Assembly (NCBI GenBank): GCA_958450365.1
Contig: CAUEEP010000725.1
Span: forward strand, 1,946,501-2,010,500
Origin: Mesorhabditis belari
Taxonomy: Eukaryota > Nematoda > Chromadorea > Rhabditida > Rhabditidae
Length of the DNA stretch: 64,000 bases
Direction: 5' to 3'
Shown here: positions 47,994-64,000 of the stretch, in pieces
How positions within the stretch are numbered: the first letter of the stretch is position 1
Layout: each line of letters starts with the position of its first letter
Position numbers and translations under genes: made by a program
The notes under the pieces: model-generated
What the model was told of the DNA's origin: nothing
Database searches by the model: none
The model's input: the letters and a program-made list of their open reading frames with translations, nothing else

Positions 47994-48125
47994 TTAACAA
48001 AGATTCCCCTAGTAACGGCGTGTGAATGGGGAAAAGCCCAGCGCTGAATCCCTCGGCTTTTAGTCGCGGGGAAATGTAGCGTATAGGTGCGGCTATCCGG
48101 CGCCATCACTTACTCAAAGTCCCTT
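47930..48125 (+). rRNA. 28S rRNA 5' fragment (displaced)
   Basis: Begins around cctcagatcagtcgtgatta and contains the universal start of the large subunit (cccgctgaacttaagcat, gcggaggaaaagaaa, agtaacggcg, ggggaaaagcccagcgct), ending near actcaaagtcccttc. The expected continuation is lost. A further rRNA-like GC-rich piece lies at 48365-48450 (ccggtggaatgaaggccgtc). No 18S, 5.8S or full 28S is seen, so this is a relic, not an rDNA unit. Confidence 0.8.
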
Positions 48126-48364
48126 CGTTATTGAAATCGTTCAAATTCAACGTTTATTGAATTCGTGCAAGTAAGCCGTTTGGTTGAAGTAAAAGTACAA
48201 ATAATAGGTAAACTTGTGGTTGAATAACCAGCGAGCGTTTAGACGATGGTACTTTTGTGTAAAAGATGGATGGAAAGACGATCGTGTAAAAGATGGTACT
48301 TTTGTGTCCCCTAAAAAATCAAAACCAAACACAAGAGTACCCAAAAGATTGAAAGGCTTGATCG

Positions 48365-48450
48365 AAACACACTTAACATGTTCGGGACGATTCGGTTGAC
48401 CGGTGGAATGAAGGCCGTCTGGCCCCGGGGACGGTTCGGTCCACCAGTCG
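48365..48450 (+). rRNA. Possible further 28S (D2 region) piece
   Basis: A GC-rich island in AT-rich DNA (gaaggccgtctggccccggg, gacggttcggtccacc). Its composition and closeness to the 28S fragment suggest a separated part of the same rRNA, with about 240 bp of unrelated DNA between. Less certain than the first piece. Confidence 0.45.
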
Positions 48451-49630
48451 ACGAAATTTTTGATGCGCTATAACTTTTCAACTTTTTAAGATAATTTCAG
48501 CGTATTCCAGTAAAACGGTCATAACTTTTTGGGATAAAGGCTTATCAAAGAATGATGTTGATATGAAATGTTCATCTAGCTGAGCTCCATGCAATAAAAC
48601 AAAAATTGTAGAAAACGAACCATTGGAGAAAGAGAAATGCGGCGTTTTGTTTCACGAGTCAAAAAGAGCCGATATCTTTTTGAGGCAGCAATATTTTCAA
48701 AATCTGATTAGAGATTCGGATTCAGCATGAAATTTTACATATAGGAGGTGTATTTCGGGGCTAATAACTTTGCGAGAAACCCCTCGTCCACTGGGGCATT
48801 AATGTTTTCGTGGGGCAACAAGCTGGAATGCCTCGTTGGTAAAAGAAAAAAACATCGATGGAAGAGAAAAGAAAGATCAGCTGAAAGTTTGTTAAAAGAT
48901 TGTGCAATGATGAGTGAGCGTCATTTGAGCGTAAAGAAAAAGGTTAAAATTAATAAAGGGTAAATGACGAATTCCATCAAGAACTTCAAGAATTCGAGGT
49001 GCTTTTCATATTGGTTTTGTGACACTTGTACTGATGAGATGAACAACTGGATGAGCATTGGATCTCATCCAAAACATTGAATGAGATGAACAACTGGATG
49101 AGCATTGGATCTCATCCAAAACATTGAATGAGATGAACAACTGGATGAGCATTGGATCTCATCCAAAACATTGAATGAGATGAACAACCGGATTATTAAT
49201 TGCCTATTGCCTATTCGAAAAGGTTCATCTGAAAAGTAGAAACTCTTTGTATCCGGATCTAAAGGATGATCAAAAAGCTAAAAAAGTTTAAAAAAAACGC
49301 CTCGTCGCGAATGTGTTAACATAAGTTTGCCGATTAAAAATTGAAGTTTTCAACTCGAGAAGAATGCGAATAACTTTAAGGCATATGGACGGCAATTATC
49401 AAGTATCAAGTACCAATTAACAAGTTTAATTGTGTTTAATTTGATCATACAAATCTTTCCCACTTCAGGGATGATTTGTAAAAGCTTAAAATAAAAATGA
49501 AATCGTCAAATCTTTCGTCCACTTGAGCAGTAACGCAAAAAAAAACGCGAATGTGTTAAACCATTGTTAAGACGAGTACTTTTTTTGGTGTTCATTACAG
49601 AAACACAAAAAATCTTCATTCACACATTCA
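48451..49630. other. Intergenic, 48451-49630
   Basis: AT-rich DNA with the 47-bp array. A 71-codon Lys-rich ORF at 48748 has no splice or domain support. Nothing else seen. Confidence 0.5.
49034..49190 (+). repeat. Tandem repeat, 47-bp unit, three copies
   Basis: Unit atgagatgaacaactggatg onward; copies nearly identical. Confidence 0.85.
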
Positions 49631-55496
<5,866 letters not shown>

Positions 55497-55894
55497 TTTT
55501 GAATCGAAATGGGAATTGGGAATGGGAATTACCGAGATTTTACAAACCTTTGAACACTCAGAACTGATCTCGATATCTATTTGAGGGGAATTTATGTCAT
55601 CTCGTCACTTTTACGATTCTTTTTGACCATAACTTTATTTGAATTGATCACAGTTGAATGCGTGAAAGTTTTATAGTCAAAAGGTGAGTCATTTGAAAGA
55701 TTTTTGTGATTTCCTTGAAAACGAAAAGATCTTTGAAGCGTCTAAAATTAGAATAAGATTACTTTTATCGTATTCTCATAGAAAACTTGGTACATGTTGA
55801 GATTTTCCCCACAAATTCAGCAAATTTACATTCAATACCTCAATTTGCATACCAATTAGGCAAGTAACGCGTTTTCTATCGATTTCTGAGAACA

Positions 55895-56153
55895 ACAGAA
55901 TAGAAGAATAAAAGAACAGAAGAACAGAAGAACAGAAGAACTGAAGAACAGAAGAACTGAAGAACAGAAGAACAGAAGAACAGAAGAACTGAAGAACTGA
56001 AGAACGGAAGAACGGAAGAACAGAAGAACGGAAGAACGGAAGAACAGAAGAACGGAAGAACGGAAGAACGGAAGAACGGAAGAACAGAAGAACAGAAGAA
56101 GAAGAAGAAGAAGAAGAAGAAGAAGAAGAAGAACAACAACAACAACAACAACA
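55895..56153 (+). repeat. Minisatellite gaagaacn plus (aag)n and (caa)n
   Basis: 8-bp units grading into triplet runs next to the candidate gene at 56155. Confidence 0.9.
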
Positions 56154-56154
56154 A

Positions 56155-56461
56155 ATGTGCAAAGATTTGTCGATTGCTTGGAACTCTTTTTTACGAGAAG
56201 TGTGTCGAGGATTAAGATCAGATTTTGTGGAGGGAAAAAATCGAAAAGTACCGAAAATTTTATTTCTTGTACAAAGAAAAATTGACCCGGATCATTGTGA
56301 GCAAAATGTTCAAATCAAATTTGCATTTTAACTTGATTGCGTTTTGTTGATGATTAGATGTGCAGATGAGAAACGATCCAAAGATTGAGATCGCTTCACG
56401 CGATAGTAATGGACACGATCTCTTCGCTCCTGAAACCATCAATTTGCATATAATCGAATAA
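56155..56461 (+). CDS. Small candidate gene next to the protease promoter
   Basis: Two exons, 56155-56307 and 56366-56461, with donor gttcaa and acceptor tgcag, join in phase to give 82 residues from the first Met. Composition is balanced and charged (for example REVCRGLRSDFVEGKNRKV and SRDSNGHDLFAPETINLHI). The TAA stop overlaps an AATAAA poly(A) signal at 56458. It is divergent from the protease gene at 55496. Upstream, an in-frame Gln/Glu-rich run from the microsatellite at 55895-56153 could extend it, and splice-like pieces at 55640-55870 hint at more exons. No family recognised. Confidence 0.4.
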
Positions 56462-56567
56462 AACACAGAGTCTAATGATTAAATATTGCTAATAAGTAAT
56501 TATTTATGAAATTTAAATATTATCTTTTACATATTTTAAAGTTTCCAGCCTCTACCTCCCCCATTTA

Positions 56568-57243
56568 CCGTTCTCTGTGCGCACGCGTAATCGCTCGCCG
56601 TCGGGCACATGGTCCCGTTAGATAGGTCGCCCTTTTCCCCTTCTCACCGAAATCATACTTCACAGTAGACTTCGGCAAACAAAACCAAAACCAAAACAAA
56701 CCAAAACTCAATTTGCATATAAATTAACATGTAAATTTAAAATTGCAAAATGCAAATTTTAATGTAAAATGCAAATTAGCCTTTCACTTTTTCTCACTCC
56801 ACAAAATCTCGCGGCCGAAAAAAGGACCAAAACACGACCTCGAAATTTCGAAACAAAAAATAGCCTATGGGATAGATTTTTGGACGCTGATTTCAAATCT
56901 GAAAACAGATTTTCGCTAGCTCCTCCCAGTCGCGAGATATTGGCGAGTTTTGGTTAGTTTTGGTTTTGGTTTGTTTTGGTTTTGTTATGGTTTTGGTTTT
57001 GGTAGTTTTGGTTTTGGTTAAGTTTTGTTTTCCGAAGTCTACTTCACAGGATCATTTCTGTAGTTTGTATTTCGCCTTACCCACAGTTTTGCAACACCCT
57101 GCACCGGCGATGATTGCGAATGGGCAGGCGGAGAGCGTGAAGAACGGTTGGTGTCTCTTTTAGAGCATCAGCGTTGATGACCGCGCCCCAAATCCGAAGG
57201 ATAATGGGGTATCCGGCATCCGGCTGCCTCTCTGAGCGGGCAA
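56568..57243 (-). repeat. Family A repeat, copy 6, split by another element
   Basis: Core sequence at 56568-56665 and 57042-57243 is contiguous in the other copies; between them sits the 376-bp element at 56666-57041. Confidence 0.8.
56666..57041. mobile_element. hAT-like non-autonomous element with 8-bp target duplication
   Basis: Inserted into a family A copy. Flanks are the identical octamer CTTCACAG at 56658-56665 and 57042-57049, a sequence present once in uninterrupted copies. Ends are inverted: TAGACTTCGG at the left and CCGAAGTCTA at the right, followed inward by aaaacaaaaccaaaac runs. 376 bp, no transposase. An 8-bp duplication is the usual hAT signature, but the superfamily is inferred from that alone. 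Confidence 0.85.
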
Positions 57244-57419
57244 CAAACAAAAATCAACAACTGGCTAGTAAATTTGGAACTGGGCGATGTGATGGTACCA
57301 ATTACCATATTTATTCCAAAAGAAGCGCTTCTATTTTTCTTGACGTTATCTGTGCTACCCATATATTAGATACATTATATCGTGTTGTTACAGTTCAATA
57401 TTTGCGTTTTTTTGTACCA

Positions 57420-57752
57420 TCTTCAAGGCTAAAAGAAAAATCCCCGATGTAGAATAAAACGGTCCCATTGGTTCGCTGTGCGCACGCGTAATCGCTCGCT
57501 TTCTGGCACACGGCCCCGATAGATAGGTCGCTCTTTTCCCCCCATCAGCGAAATCATACTTCACAGGATCATTTCTGTAGTGTGTATTTCGCTTTACCCA
57601 CAATTTTGCAACACCCTGCACCTGCGATGATTGGGAATGGGCCGGCGGAGAGCGGAAAGAACGGTTGGTTGCTCTTTAAGAGCACCACCTTTGATGACCG
57701 CGCCCCAAATCCGAAAGGAGAAAGGGGTATCCGACTGCCTCTCTGAGCGGGC
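57420..57752 (-). repeat. Family A repeat, copy 7
   Basis: Directly downstream of the small membrane-protein gene and almost in tandem with copy 6. Includes the gcaag-like tail (57420-57450). Confidence 0.75.
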
Positions 57753-57832
57753 AAAAAAATCAAAAACAGAAAGTTAGACTGAAGTCGGTAGATTTTGTCT
57801 TATTCTTGCCGAACTTGTTTTCCAAAGCTCAC

Positions 57833-58122
57833 CAAGTTCTTTAAGAACAGAAACGCCAATCCCCAGACACCGACAGCGAATGCCGAGATGACCATCAAGC
57901 CCGTCAATATTAAAACACAGTTCTCGGATGTGGAGATCAATGAGGAGGCTTTCTGAAATGGAAAATGAGCTTCGAATAACTGATAGCTTTTTTTAGACTT
58001 TTGCTCACCTGTGCCATTTTGATGAATTCCTCTGTACCACAAGCTTTAAAGCAATGATCTTCACCGAATAGACCGTATCCATTAAAAACGTTTGGGTGAT
58101 GTTTCGTAGATGAACCGGTCAT
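57833..58122 (-). CDS. Small one-pass membrane protein, 3' end interrupted
   Basis: Exons 58122-58009 (38 codons) and 57952-57833 (40 codons) join in phase 0 with GTGAGC donors and a TTTCAG acceptor. The first part is hydrophilic with two Cys (GEDHCFKACGTEEF); the second holds one strong membrane helix (CVLILTGLMVISAFAVGVWG then LAFLFLKNL). No stop codon precedes the final GTGAGC donor, and a family A repeat occupies 57752-57470 just downstream, so the last exon was not found. A truncated paralogous exon lies at 51270-51350. Function unknown. Confidence 0.55.
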
Positions 58123-58424
58123 CTTACAAATTTAATATTTAAGTATACGATTAAATAAAAGTGAAACTTTGAAGCTGGCTTTGAATTGAAAGATGAGAAA
58201 TATTTTTACGGAAACTTTGCATCAAAATTTGCATCAAAGTTTTCCTTTAAATTTTACCAGAAATCCAGCCTGTACTTTGGTTTCTTTTTGACTAAAATCT
58301 ATGAATAGAATGTGCTAGAAATGGTGGGTTTATTCGAGCGCAAAGTACACATCAAATTCTTTCTTTTCAGGTGATTTTAAATGCATTGCTAAATGAATGA
58401 TTTTCGCTATACAGGGTGCGTCAT

Positions 58425-58820
58425 AATTATTGCAACAAGAGTTCAAAGACCGTTTGTGATGTCAAGAATGTGATGCCATGAGCGTGTAAAGCCAATAACA
58501 ATCAAAATTGGACCTTCATGCAAGATGGAGCTCCCGCTCACACGAAGAAGACGGTTCAGGACTGGTGTGTGGCCAACTTTCCCTCAGTGATCACCAAGGA
58601 TGAATGGCCTCCAAACTCACCGGATCTCAATGTGATGGACTTTTCCATTTGGGCAATCTTAGAGGCTAATGTCTGCTCTTTGACCTTGAAGAAGTCTTTG
58701 ACCTGGAAGAAGTCAAAGGATGGAAGGCGATACCTCAGGATGACATTCGGGTCGCAGTGGAGGCATATCCGAACCGATTAAGGACTGTTATCAAGGCAAA
58801 AGGCGGTCATATCGAATGAT
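58425..58820 (+). mobile_element. Tc1/mariner-superfamily transposase relic, C-terminal half
   Basis: Opens with NWTFMQDGAPAHTKKTVQDW (second Asp), then WPPNSPDLNVMDFSIWAI (third catalytic Asp), then a frameshifted tail ending AVEAYPNRLRTVIKAKGGHI. This is the transposase end common in nematode Tc1/mariner relatives. A cagggtgcgtcataattattgcaac sequence at the left (58414) and gttgcaataattatgat at the right (58932) are inverted, so the element ends near 58414 and 58948. Confidence 0.75.
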
Positions 58821-58945
58821 CTCTTGTTTCCTTATTTGTTACTGTTAAATAAAGCTATTTCTGTTTAAAAATCTTCTTCCAGTGAAACTTCTTGGTGTGC
58901 AATGCCTTGTTGCCTTGCAATGAGTATCTTGTTGCAATAATTATG

Positions 58946-59012
58946 ATTGGGAATGGGCAGGCGGAGAGCGGTGTCTTGTTTAGAGGACCTCCGTTGATGA
59001 CCGCATCCAATT
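58946..59012 (-). repeat. Family A fragment
   Basis: Short piece (gattgggaatgggcaggcgg to cgttgatgaccgc) of the family A core, with an internal deletion, just right of the transposase relic at 58425-58820. Confidence 0.6.
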
Positions 59013-59517
59013 TTCGCATTTTCTCAAAGTTTATTCGAAAATCAGCACAAATCTTCAATTCAGAATCTCAGCTTTTAAGGGAATCTCGGAAAGGAAATGT
59101 TATTTTTCTAATACTGACTTGTAAATCAGAAGTACGAAGTACGAAAGTACGAAAAAACGAAGAAAGTAAGCGATCACAAAAAAAATGGAAAATTTCGGAT
59201 TTCTCCGAAGCGGATTTCTCTCCGTTGATTCGAATGGATCTTGGAAAGAGAAAATAAATAGAAGATCACCTAGAGAGAGTCATTTTCTCAAGTTTTTTAC
59301 TCCACAAAGAACTCTCTCTCTCTCTCCGGCTTGAATGTTTGTTGATGACACATGTGAAATCTAACGAGTACATAAAGTGAAAGAGAGAAGAATTCGAATC
59401 TCTGGACTTGACAGAATTCGCTCCATTTCAGGAGAGCAAATGCAGGCTTGAAAAGAAAAAAAAAGCTGTCTTTGTGCAAGACTGATTTTGAAATTATATA
59501 GAAAATATTCTCATAAT

Positions 59518-60179
59518 ACCGGGTGTCCGGAAAAAAAGTGGTCAAAGTGAGTCTGGAAAGATTTTCTCGTTAATCTTTCGAGGCTCATCGTTTGCCTAAG
59601 GCGCTATACAAGACGAAGTTGATTTTTTGATGTTTTTGTGAATAGGGGAATGAATATCGGCCGCAAAATTCACGCATAGGTACCGTGTTTTCGCTCAAGT
59701 CATCGTATGGTCATTGCCTGAACACAAATACCGTATTCTCTCTAATAGTAGTGCACCGCAGCGAGCCGAGTTGGTGACCATTTTACGGTTTCCAAGCTTT
59801 TGCAGCAGCTCGACACTCAAATCCCCCACTAGATCTAATCGTCAGCTACATTTTCCGATCCCACATCGATAGGTTCTGATAAGCGGTTCTCGAGATTTCG
59901 AGCAATTTAGGCGACGCTCAAGCGCTACTATTAGAGAAATACGGTAAACATGAAAAACAGTCTTTTCATGGATTTTGAGCTTCCCAGTCGATGCGACCCC
60001 CTATTCACAAAATCATCAAAAAATCAACTTGATCTTGTCGTGTGAAGCTGGAGGGAAAACCTAAAGCAAAGCCAATTCTACTAGGTTTTACTTTGGCCTT
60101 GAAACGAAGCCTTGGAAAATCAACGTGAAAATTTTGTTAGCCTCAAACCGATGAACACTTTTTTCGGACATCCTGTATA
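59518..60179. mobile_element. Foldback MITE carrying a second MITE inside
   Basis: Outer ends taccgggtgtccggaaaaaa and ttttttcggacatcctgtat; arms include atcaaaaaatcaacttgat-like inversions. Inner palindrome at 59729-59946 has ends taccgtattctctctaatag and ctattagagaaatacggta. Similar inner-type sequence begins at 63961. Confidence 0.75.
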
Positions 60180-60254
60180 GAGCCGAGATGAATGTGTTCA
60201 TCTAAAAATGCGTTTTTAAAACGTGTCAATTTCCAAAGACTATCTTGACTCTAG

Positions 60255-60420
60255 TTTCGAATCTATCTATCATCTGTAGATAGATTTATCTACAGATGGT
60301 AGATAGATCTATCTACCATCTGTAGGTGGATCTATCTATCATCCGTAGATTGATCTATCTATCATCTGTAGATAGATTTATCTACTATCTATAGATAGAT
60401 CTATCTACCATTTTTAATAT
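60255..60420 (+). repeat. Tandem repeat tctatctaccatctgtagat
   Basis: Units of ~20-30 bp that are each self-complementary (atctac/gtagat). Confidence 0.8.
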
Positions 60421-60594
60421 GTGAATCTGATCTAGATTTGAGTCTGGATTATGGTAGTTTTTGCGAAATTTCACGTTTTAGAAAAAACATCTTTCGATTG
60501 GTTACTTCTTGAAAATCGTCTCATTTTTACTGTATTCTTTTGCTAAAATCTTGCTTTTGCCGTCTCTCAAAATAAATAGAAAACTAGCGTAAAT

Positions 60595-60853
60595 ACTGTA
60601 ATAGTACCCCACCCCCATAATGACCGTGCGGAGGGTTGCGTAGTCTAGCTTTGAACGAGTTTTTCTCGGCACTGGTTTAAGCTACAGTGTTCGTTTGAAT
60701 ATCAAAAAATAGCCGCAATTCAGGGCTATTTTTTGATACCTAAGCGCGCATTTTAGCATAAACCAGTGTCGAGAAAAACACGTTCAAAGCTAGACTACGC
60801 AACACTCTGCACCGTCATTATGGGGGTGGGGTACTATTACAGTATTTACGGTA
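60595..60853. repeat. Family B palindromic element
   Basis: Complete copy; the left end varies (tagcgtaaatac), the right end is the standard gtatttacggta. Confidence 0.8.
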
Positions 60854-61311
60854 AGCACTATACAATGATCAATTATGACTATTTTTTAAATAAGAATCAT
60901 CAAATCTTAGATGCAAACACCCATAAATATTGAAAGATTACTTTGGTGGAAAGGGAAAATGGGGAAAATGGGGGAAATGATTTTTAAAGCCGATCAAGGG
61001 ATGAATGGCCTATGGGATATGTACAGAAAGAAGCTCTTTTCATAGAGAAATATAGAAAAACTTACAGTGAAATAAGTTAATAACAAAATTTTCAGAAAAA
61101 AAGAAAAAAACTTTACGGGTCTCTTTCTTGAAATGAAAAGCAAAATTTCTTTGGGACTTTTCAGGAAAAAAAGTGAACTATTTGCACTTAGAAACCAAGA
61201 AATTGAAAAGAAATTCGGGAAAAGTGATTGATGGAAAGAATGAATAGTGGGAAAGGGGAAAGAAAATGAAGGTAAAGAGGGGGGAAATGGAGGAACAGAT
61301 TTTGCACCACC

Positions 61312-61550
61312 CTAATAGAATTCTAGAAGAACTGGTTCTAGAATTCTAGGAGAACTGGTTTTAGAGTTCTAGAAGAACTGGTTCTAGAATTCTAGGAGAA
61401 CTGGTTTTAGAGTTCTAGAAGAACTGGTTCTAGAAGAACTGGTTCTAGAATTCTAGAAGAACTGGTTCTAGAATTCCAGAAGAACTGGTTTTAGAATTCT
61501 AGAAGAACTGGTTCTAGAATTCTAGAACCAGGCTGGTTCTAGCCTCCTTC
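61312..61550 (+). repeat. Minisatellite gaactggttctagaattcta
   Basis: About 23-bp units, partly palindromic (ctagaattctag). Confidence 0.85.
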
Positions 61551-61734
61551 TAGAACTCTAATTAAATCCTTTCATGTCACAGAACAATCTAGACTCATTC
61601 TCTTGTAATCTAGATATTCTTTTGTTTTAACTATAGTACCAAAGTATAGAAAAATTTTGGTTTTGACATCAATAGATCAAAAAGAAAGGGATAGAAGATG
61701 GGGAAAAGAGAATGGAGTTGGGATTTGGGAAGAA

Positions 61735-61825
61735 GTTACAGGAGAAGCAGGAGCAGGAGTTACAGGACAAGCAGGACAAGCAGGAGAAGTAGGACAAGTA
61801 GGACAAGTAGGACAAGTAGGACAAG
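61735..61825 (+). repeat. Short-unit array (gcagga/caagta)n
   Basis: Nine-bp units ggacaagta; gives a Gly/Gln/Val-rich spurious ORF. Confidence 0.8.
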
Positions 61826-62135
61826 TTCTTAAGGAAACTTGGTTTCAGATGGCTTCACGGAGTCAAAATCTTTCTTTAAAACGGCTTTTTTCATTCAGAA
61901 ATCAGTTTCTTTTACTAGAAAATCGCAGAAATAAGCCGAAATTTTAATTTTTCAGCCGAGATTCTCGAATTTTCAAATTCGATTCCGTCAAGAAACACTT
62001 GAGTGAATTTTTTTGAAGCAAAGAAAGAATGACATGGCTTGGAGACAAGGAAAAAGACAAGGAAAACCATTTGAAAGTCAAAAAACTTGAAATAACTTCG
62101 AAATAAAAACAATTTGCATTTAAATTTTTGCAATT

Positions 62136-62251
62136 TTAAGAAGAATTGAGCTCTTCTTTTGATGATTTGTCGGATTTGACGAAAAGATCCGTGATACAAC
62201 TCGGCATGACCGGGCGACGTGGAGGATTTCGACGGCATGTCATGTAGATAG
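62136..62251 (-). CDS. Candidate last exon of an unidentified minus-strand gene
   Basis: A CATTTCAG acceptor is followed by 116 bp open in one frame to a TAA (38 codons, including IYMTCRRNPPRRPVMPSC and a charged Ser/Lys/Glu tail). A basic, Pro-rich start followed by a polar tail would suit the cytoplasmic end of a membrane protein. I could not find exons feeding into it between 62251 and 64000; it may be an isolated fragment. Confidence 0.3.
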
Positions 62252-62949
62252 CTGAAATGTTGTGGATAGAGAAATGTTGTGGATAGAGAAAGTTTGCATA
62301 AACATTTCCTGAAATTAGTCATTTCTTTTCAGTACCTTAGGCAAGGTACTGAAAAGCCAAATTTGCAAACTAGCCACTACGCCACCAGGTTACCAGCAGG
62401 CTCCAATGTGGAATCGGTTATACCATCGAGCTTCAAAAATCTTTCGCGCTCCCAATTTTCGGTTTTTACACAGCTTAATTGGCTTAATTGGGTTGATTTT
62501 AAAACTGGTTTTTGCTCAGAGTTTTGTGCAGAATCCGATGCACTAGTTGGAGTTGTAGTTGAATGTAGTTGAACTCAATGCTAAGTTCAAACAGTTCCCT
62601 AGTTAGTCGGGAGGTCAAGGGTTCTTGGGTAGAGGGTAGAGGGTAGAGGCAAGGTACTTCGCCTCTTTTTTCGTCGATTTCCCGTTGGGAATCTCGTTGA
62701 CAAACTCATGTATTTTGCTTGGATCTTACTAGGGAACGATCAGATTTTGCACGATTACTAGGGAACGATCAGACTTTTCAGAAAAATCCGATCTCTAGCA
62801 CTTTCCTGATCTTTCCAAGGGTATTATGCCAGTAGAAATACAGTCATTCTCGCGAAAGAATTCAATCGAAGCTGAAGATCCCTTTAATCTTTCCGAAACC
62901 TTTTTGGTATAAGTGAATCAGGTAGAGTGTTATAGTTACACTGCTCAAG

Positions 62950-63225
62950 ATCTTTGGCTAGACTCTTTGGCTAGGCTCTTTAGCTAGGCTCTTTGGCTAG
63001 GCTCTTTAGCTAGGCTCTTTGGCTAGGCTCTTTGGCTAGGCTCTTTAGCTAGGCTCTTTGGCTAGGCTCTTTAGCTAGGCTCTTTGGCTAGGCTCTTTAG
63101 CTAGGCTCTTTGGCTAGGCTCTTTGGCTAGGCTCTTTAGCTAGGCTCTTTAGCTAGGCTCTTTGGCTAGACTCTTTGGCTAGGCTCTTTGGCTAGGCTCT
63201 TTGGCTAGGCTCTTTGGCTAGTGTC
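62950..63225 (+). repeat. Minisatellite, 13-bp unit
   Basis: About 21 copies of aggctctttggct/aggctctttagct. Confidence 0.9.
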
Positions 63226-63534
63226 TAGTAAAGTTTTGCGACTCTTAGCCAGCTCAGTTATTTCATCTAGATTTTATACTTAAAACTACTCAAAACTCAA
63301 ACTTTACTACTCAAAAACACAAAAAAACAACTACTTTTTTTCTATTGAAAAGCAATAATGTGAAACAAACAAAAGGATACCTAATAAGAAGAAATAAAGG
63401 TTTAAACACACATGGCACTGCGATCGTTATGGCACTGCGACCGTTACCCCTATTGCACCTATGACCCAAATGTTGTGAAAGAAAAAAACCCCACTTGGCG
63501 AGAGAAAGAAGCATTTTTATATTGCGAACATGCT

Positions 63535-63690
63535 TGTAGCCTCGACCCTAAGCCTTAAGAGACAAGACTCCTAACCGGTCAGCCATCTGGCTTGCTCAAA
63601 GCATTGAAATAACAATGTAAAACAAATTGAACTAAAGGGGATCGAACTTAGAGACAATGGTACTACCAATGCACCACCGAGTCACTTTTT
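63535..63690 (-). repeat. tRNA-like repeat units
   Basis: Minus strand 63600-63535 (atggctgaccggttaggagt) resembles the SINE head at 31271; a second B-box-like segment (agttcgatcccc) lies at 63637-63650. Confidence 0.4.
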
Positions 63691-64000
63691 TGGTGAGTGA
63701 CAGTAGCCAACTCATAACTCGCTCAATGCACTAGAGGATCAAATTTCAAATCCACTTTTACGGAAAGCTAGCGCGTTTGGGCCAAAACTAAAAACACCAT
63801 CGTGTTGCTCGTGTCCGACTTGCGTAAGTCGATCTAGGTTTGGTTCGGATTCGAGCTTGTCTGACTTAAATCTGACCGTTCCCCTAAATCCACTTTCAGA
63901 ATCCTTCAGCCACTCCTTCACTCATGATACGTTGACTGACTCAAAACAATGATCTACTATATACCGTATTTCTTCGAATAGAAGACCGGGTAAAGAGTAT

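Larger units (their letters stand above)
59020..62135. other. Intergenic, 59020-62135
   Basis: Contains the nested MITE (59518), self-complementary array (60255), family B copy (60595) and two minisatellites. No exon with matching splice signals was found. Confidence 0.5.
62252..64000. other. Right edge, 62252-64000
   Basis: 13-bp array, tRNA-like units and, at 63961, a taccgtatttcttcgaatag end of another repeat running out of the window. No gene supported. Confidence 0.5.

Noticed and set aside
55776..56162. 128-codon Cys/Ser/Phe-rich ORF on the minus strand
   Set aside because: Translation of the gaagaacn and triplet array.

Overview
The window looks like a nematode nuclear genome. Genes are cut into many short exons (27-314 bp). 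Introns start GT and mostly end in a T-rich TTTCAG, many are only 42-75 bp, and poly(A) signals are AATAAA. Reading frames stay open only after splicing. I rebuilt gene models by hand, checking that exon phase matches at every junction; no database search was possible. Almost all the longer unspliced ORFs are noise, minisatellites or transposon relics.

Layout, left to right. 316-5832 (-): a calcium-independent phospholipase A2 with ankyrin repeats, running off the left edge. 8277-15457 (-): a secreted protein with two von Willebrand A domains. 17688-20526 (+): a small secreted protein of unknown function, with an antisense exon pair inside its last intron. 22683-28254 (+): a secreted, possibly galectin-like protein. 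30145-42770 (-): a 26-exon ER-anchored SMP-C2-C1 lipid-transfer protein of PDZD8 type. 42771-49630: no gene; repeats plus a displaced 5' fragment of 28S rRNA. 49631-55496 (-): a papain-family cysteine protease with all three catalytic residues. 56155-56461 (+): a small candidate gene. 57833-58122 (-): a small one-pass membrane protein, truncated by a repeat. 58123-64000: mostly repeats, with one candidate terminal exon.

The genes have no obvious shared pathway and do not form an operon. What unites the window is repeat load: nearly every long intron holds one or more foldback elements, mariner/Tc1 relics, tRNA-derived repeats or minisatellites, while the coding exons stay intact. Several non-autonomous families carry the same TATTGGGTTG ends as a mariner element in the same window, which suggests a local mariner-MITE system. 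One 376-bp element sits inside another repeat with a perfect 8-bp target duplication. I see no CRISPR, operon, defence island or other clearly new multi-gene system. The most unusual items are the nested repeat architecture, the repeat-linked duplicated exon, the antisense exon pair and an altered nucleophile motif in the phospholipase.
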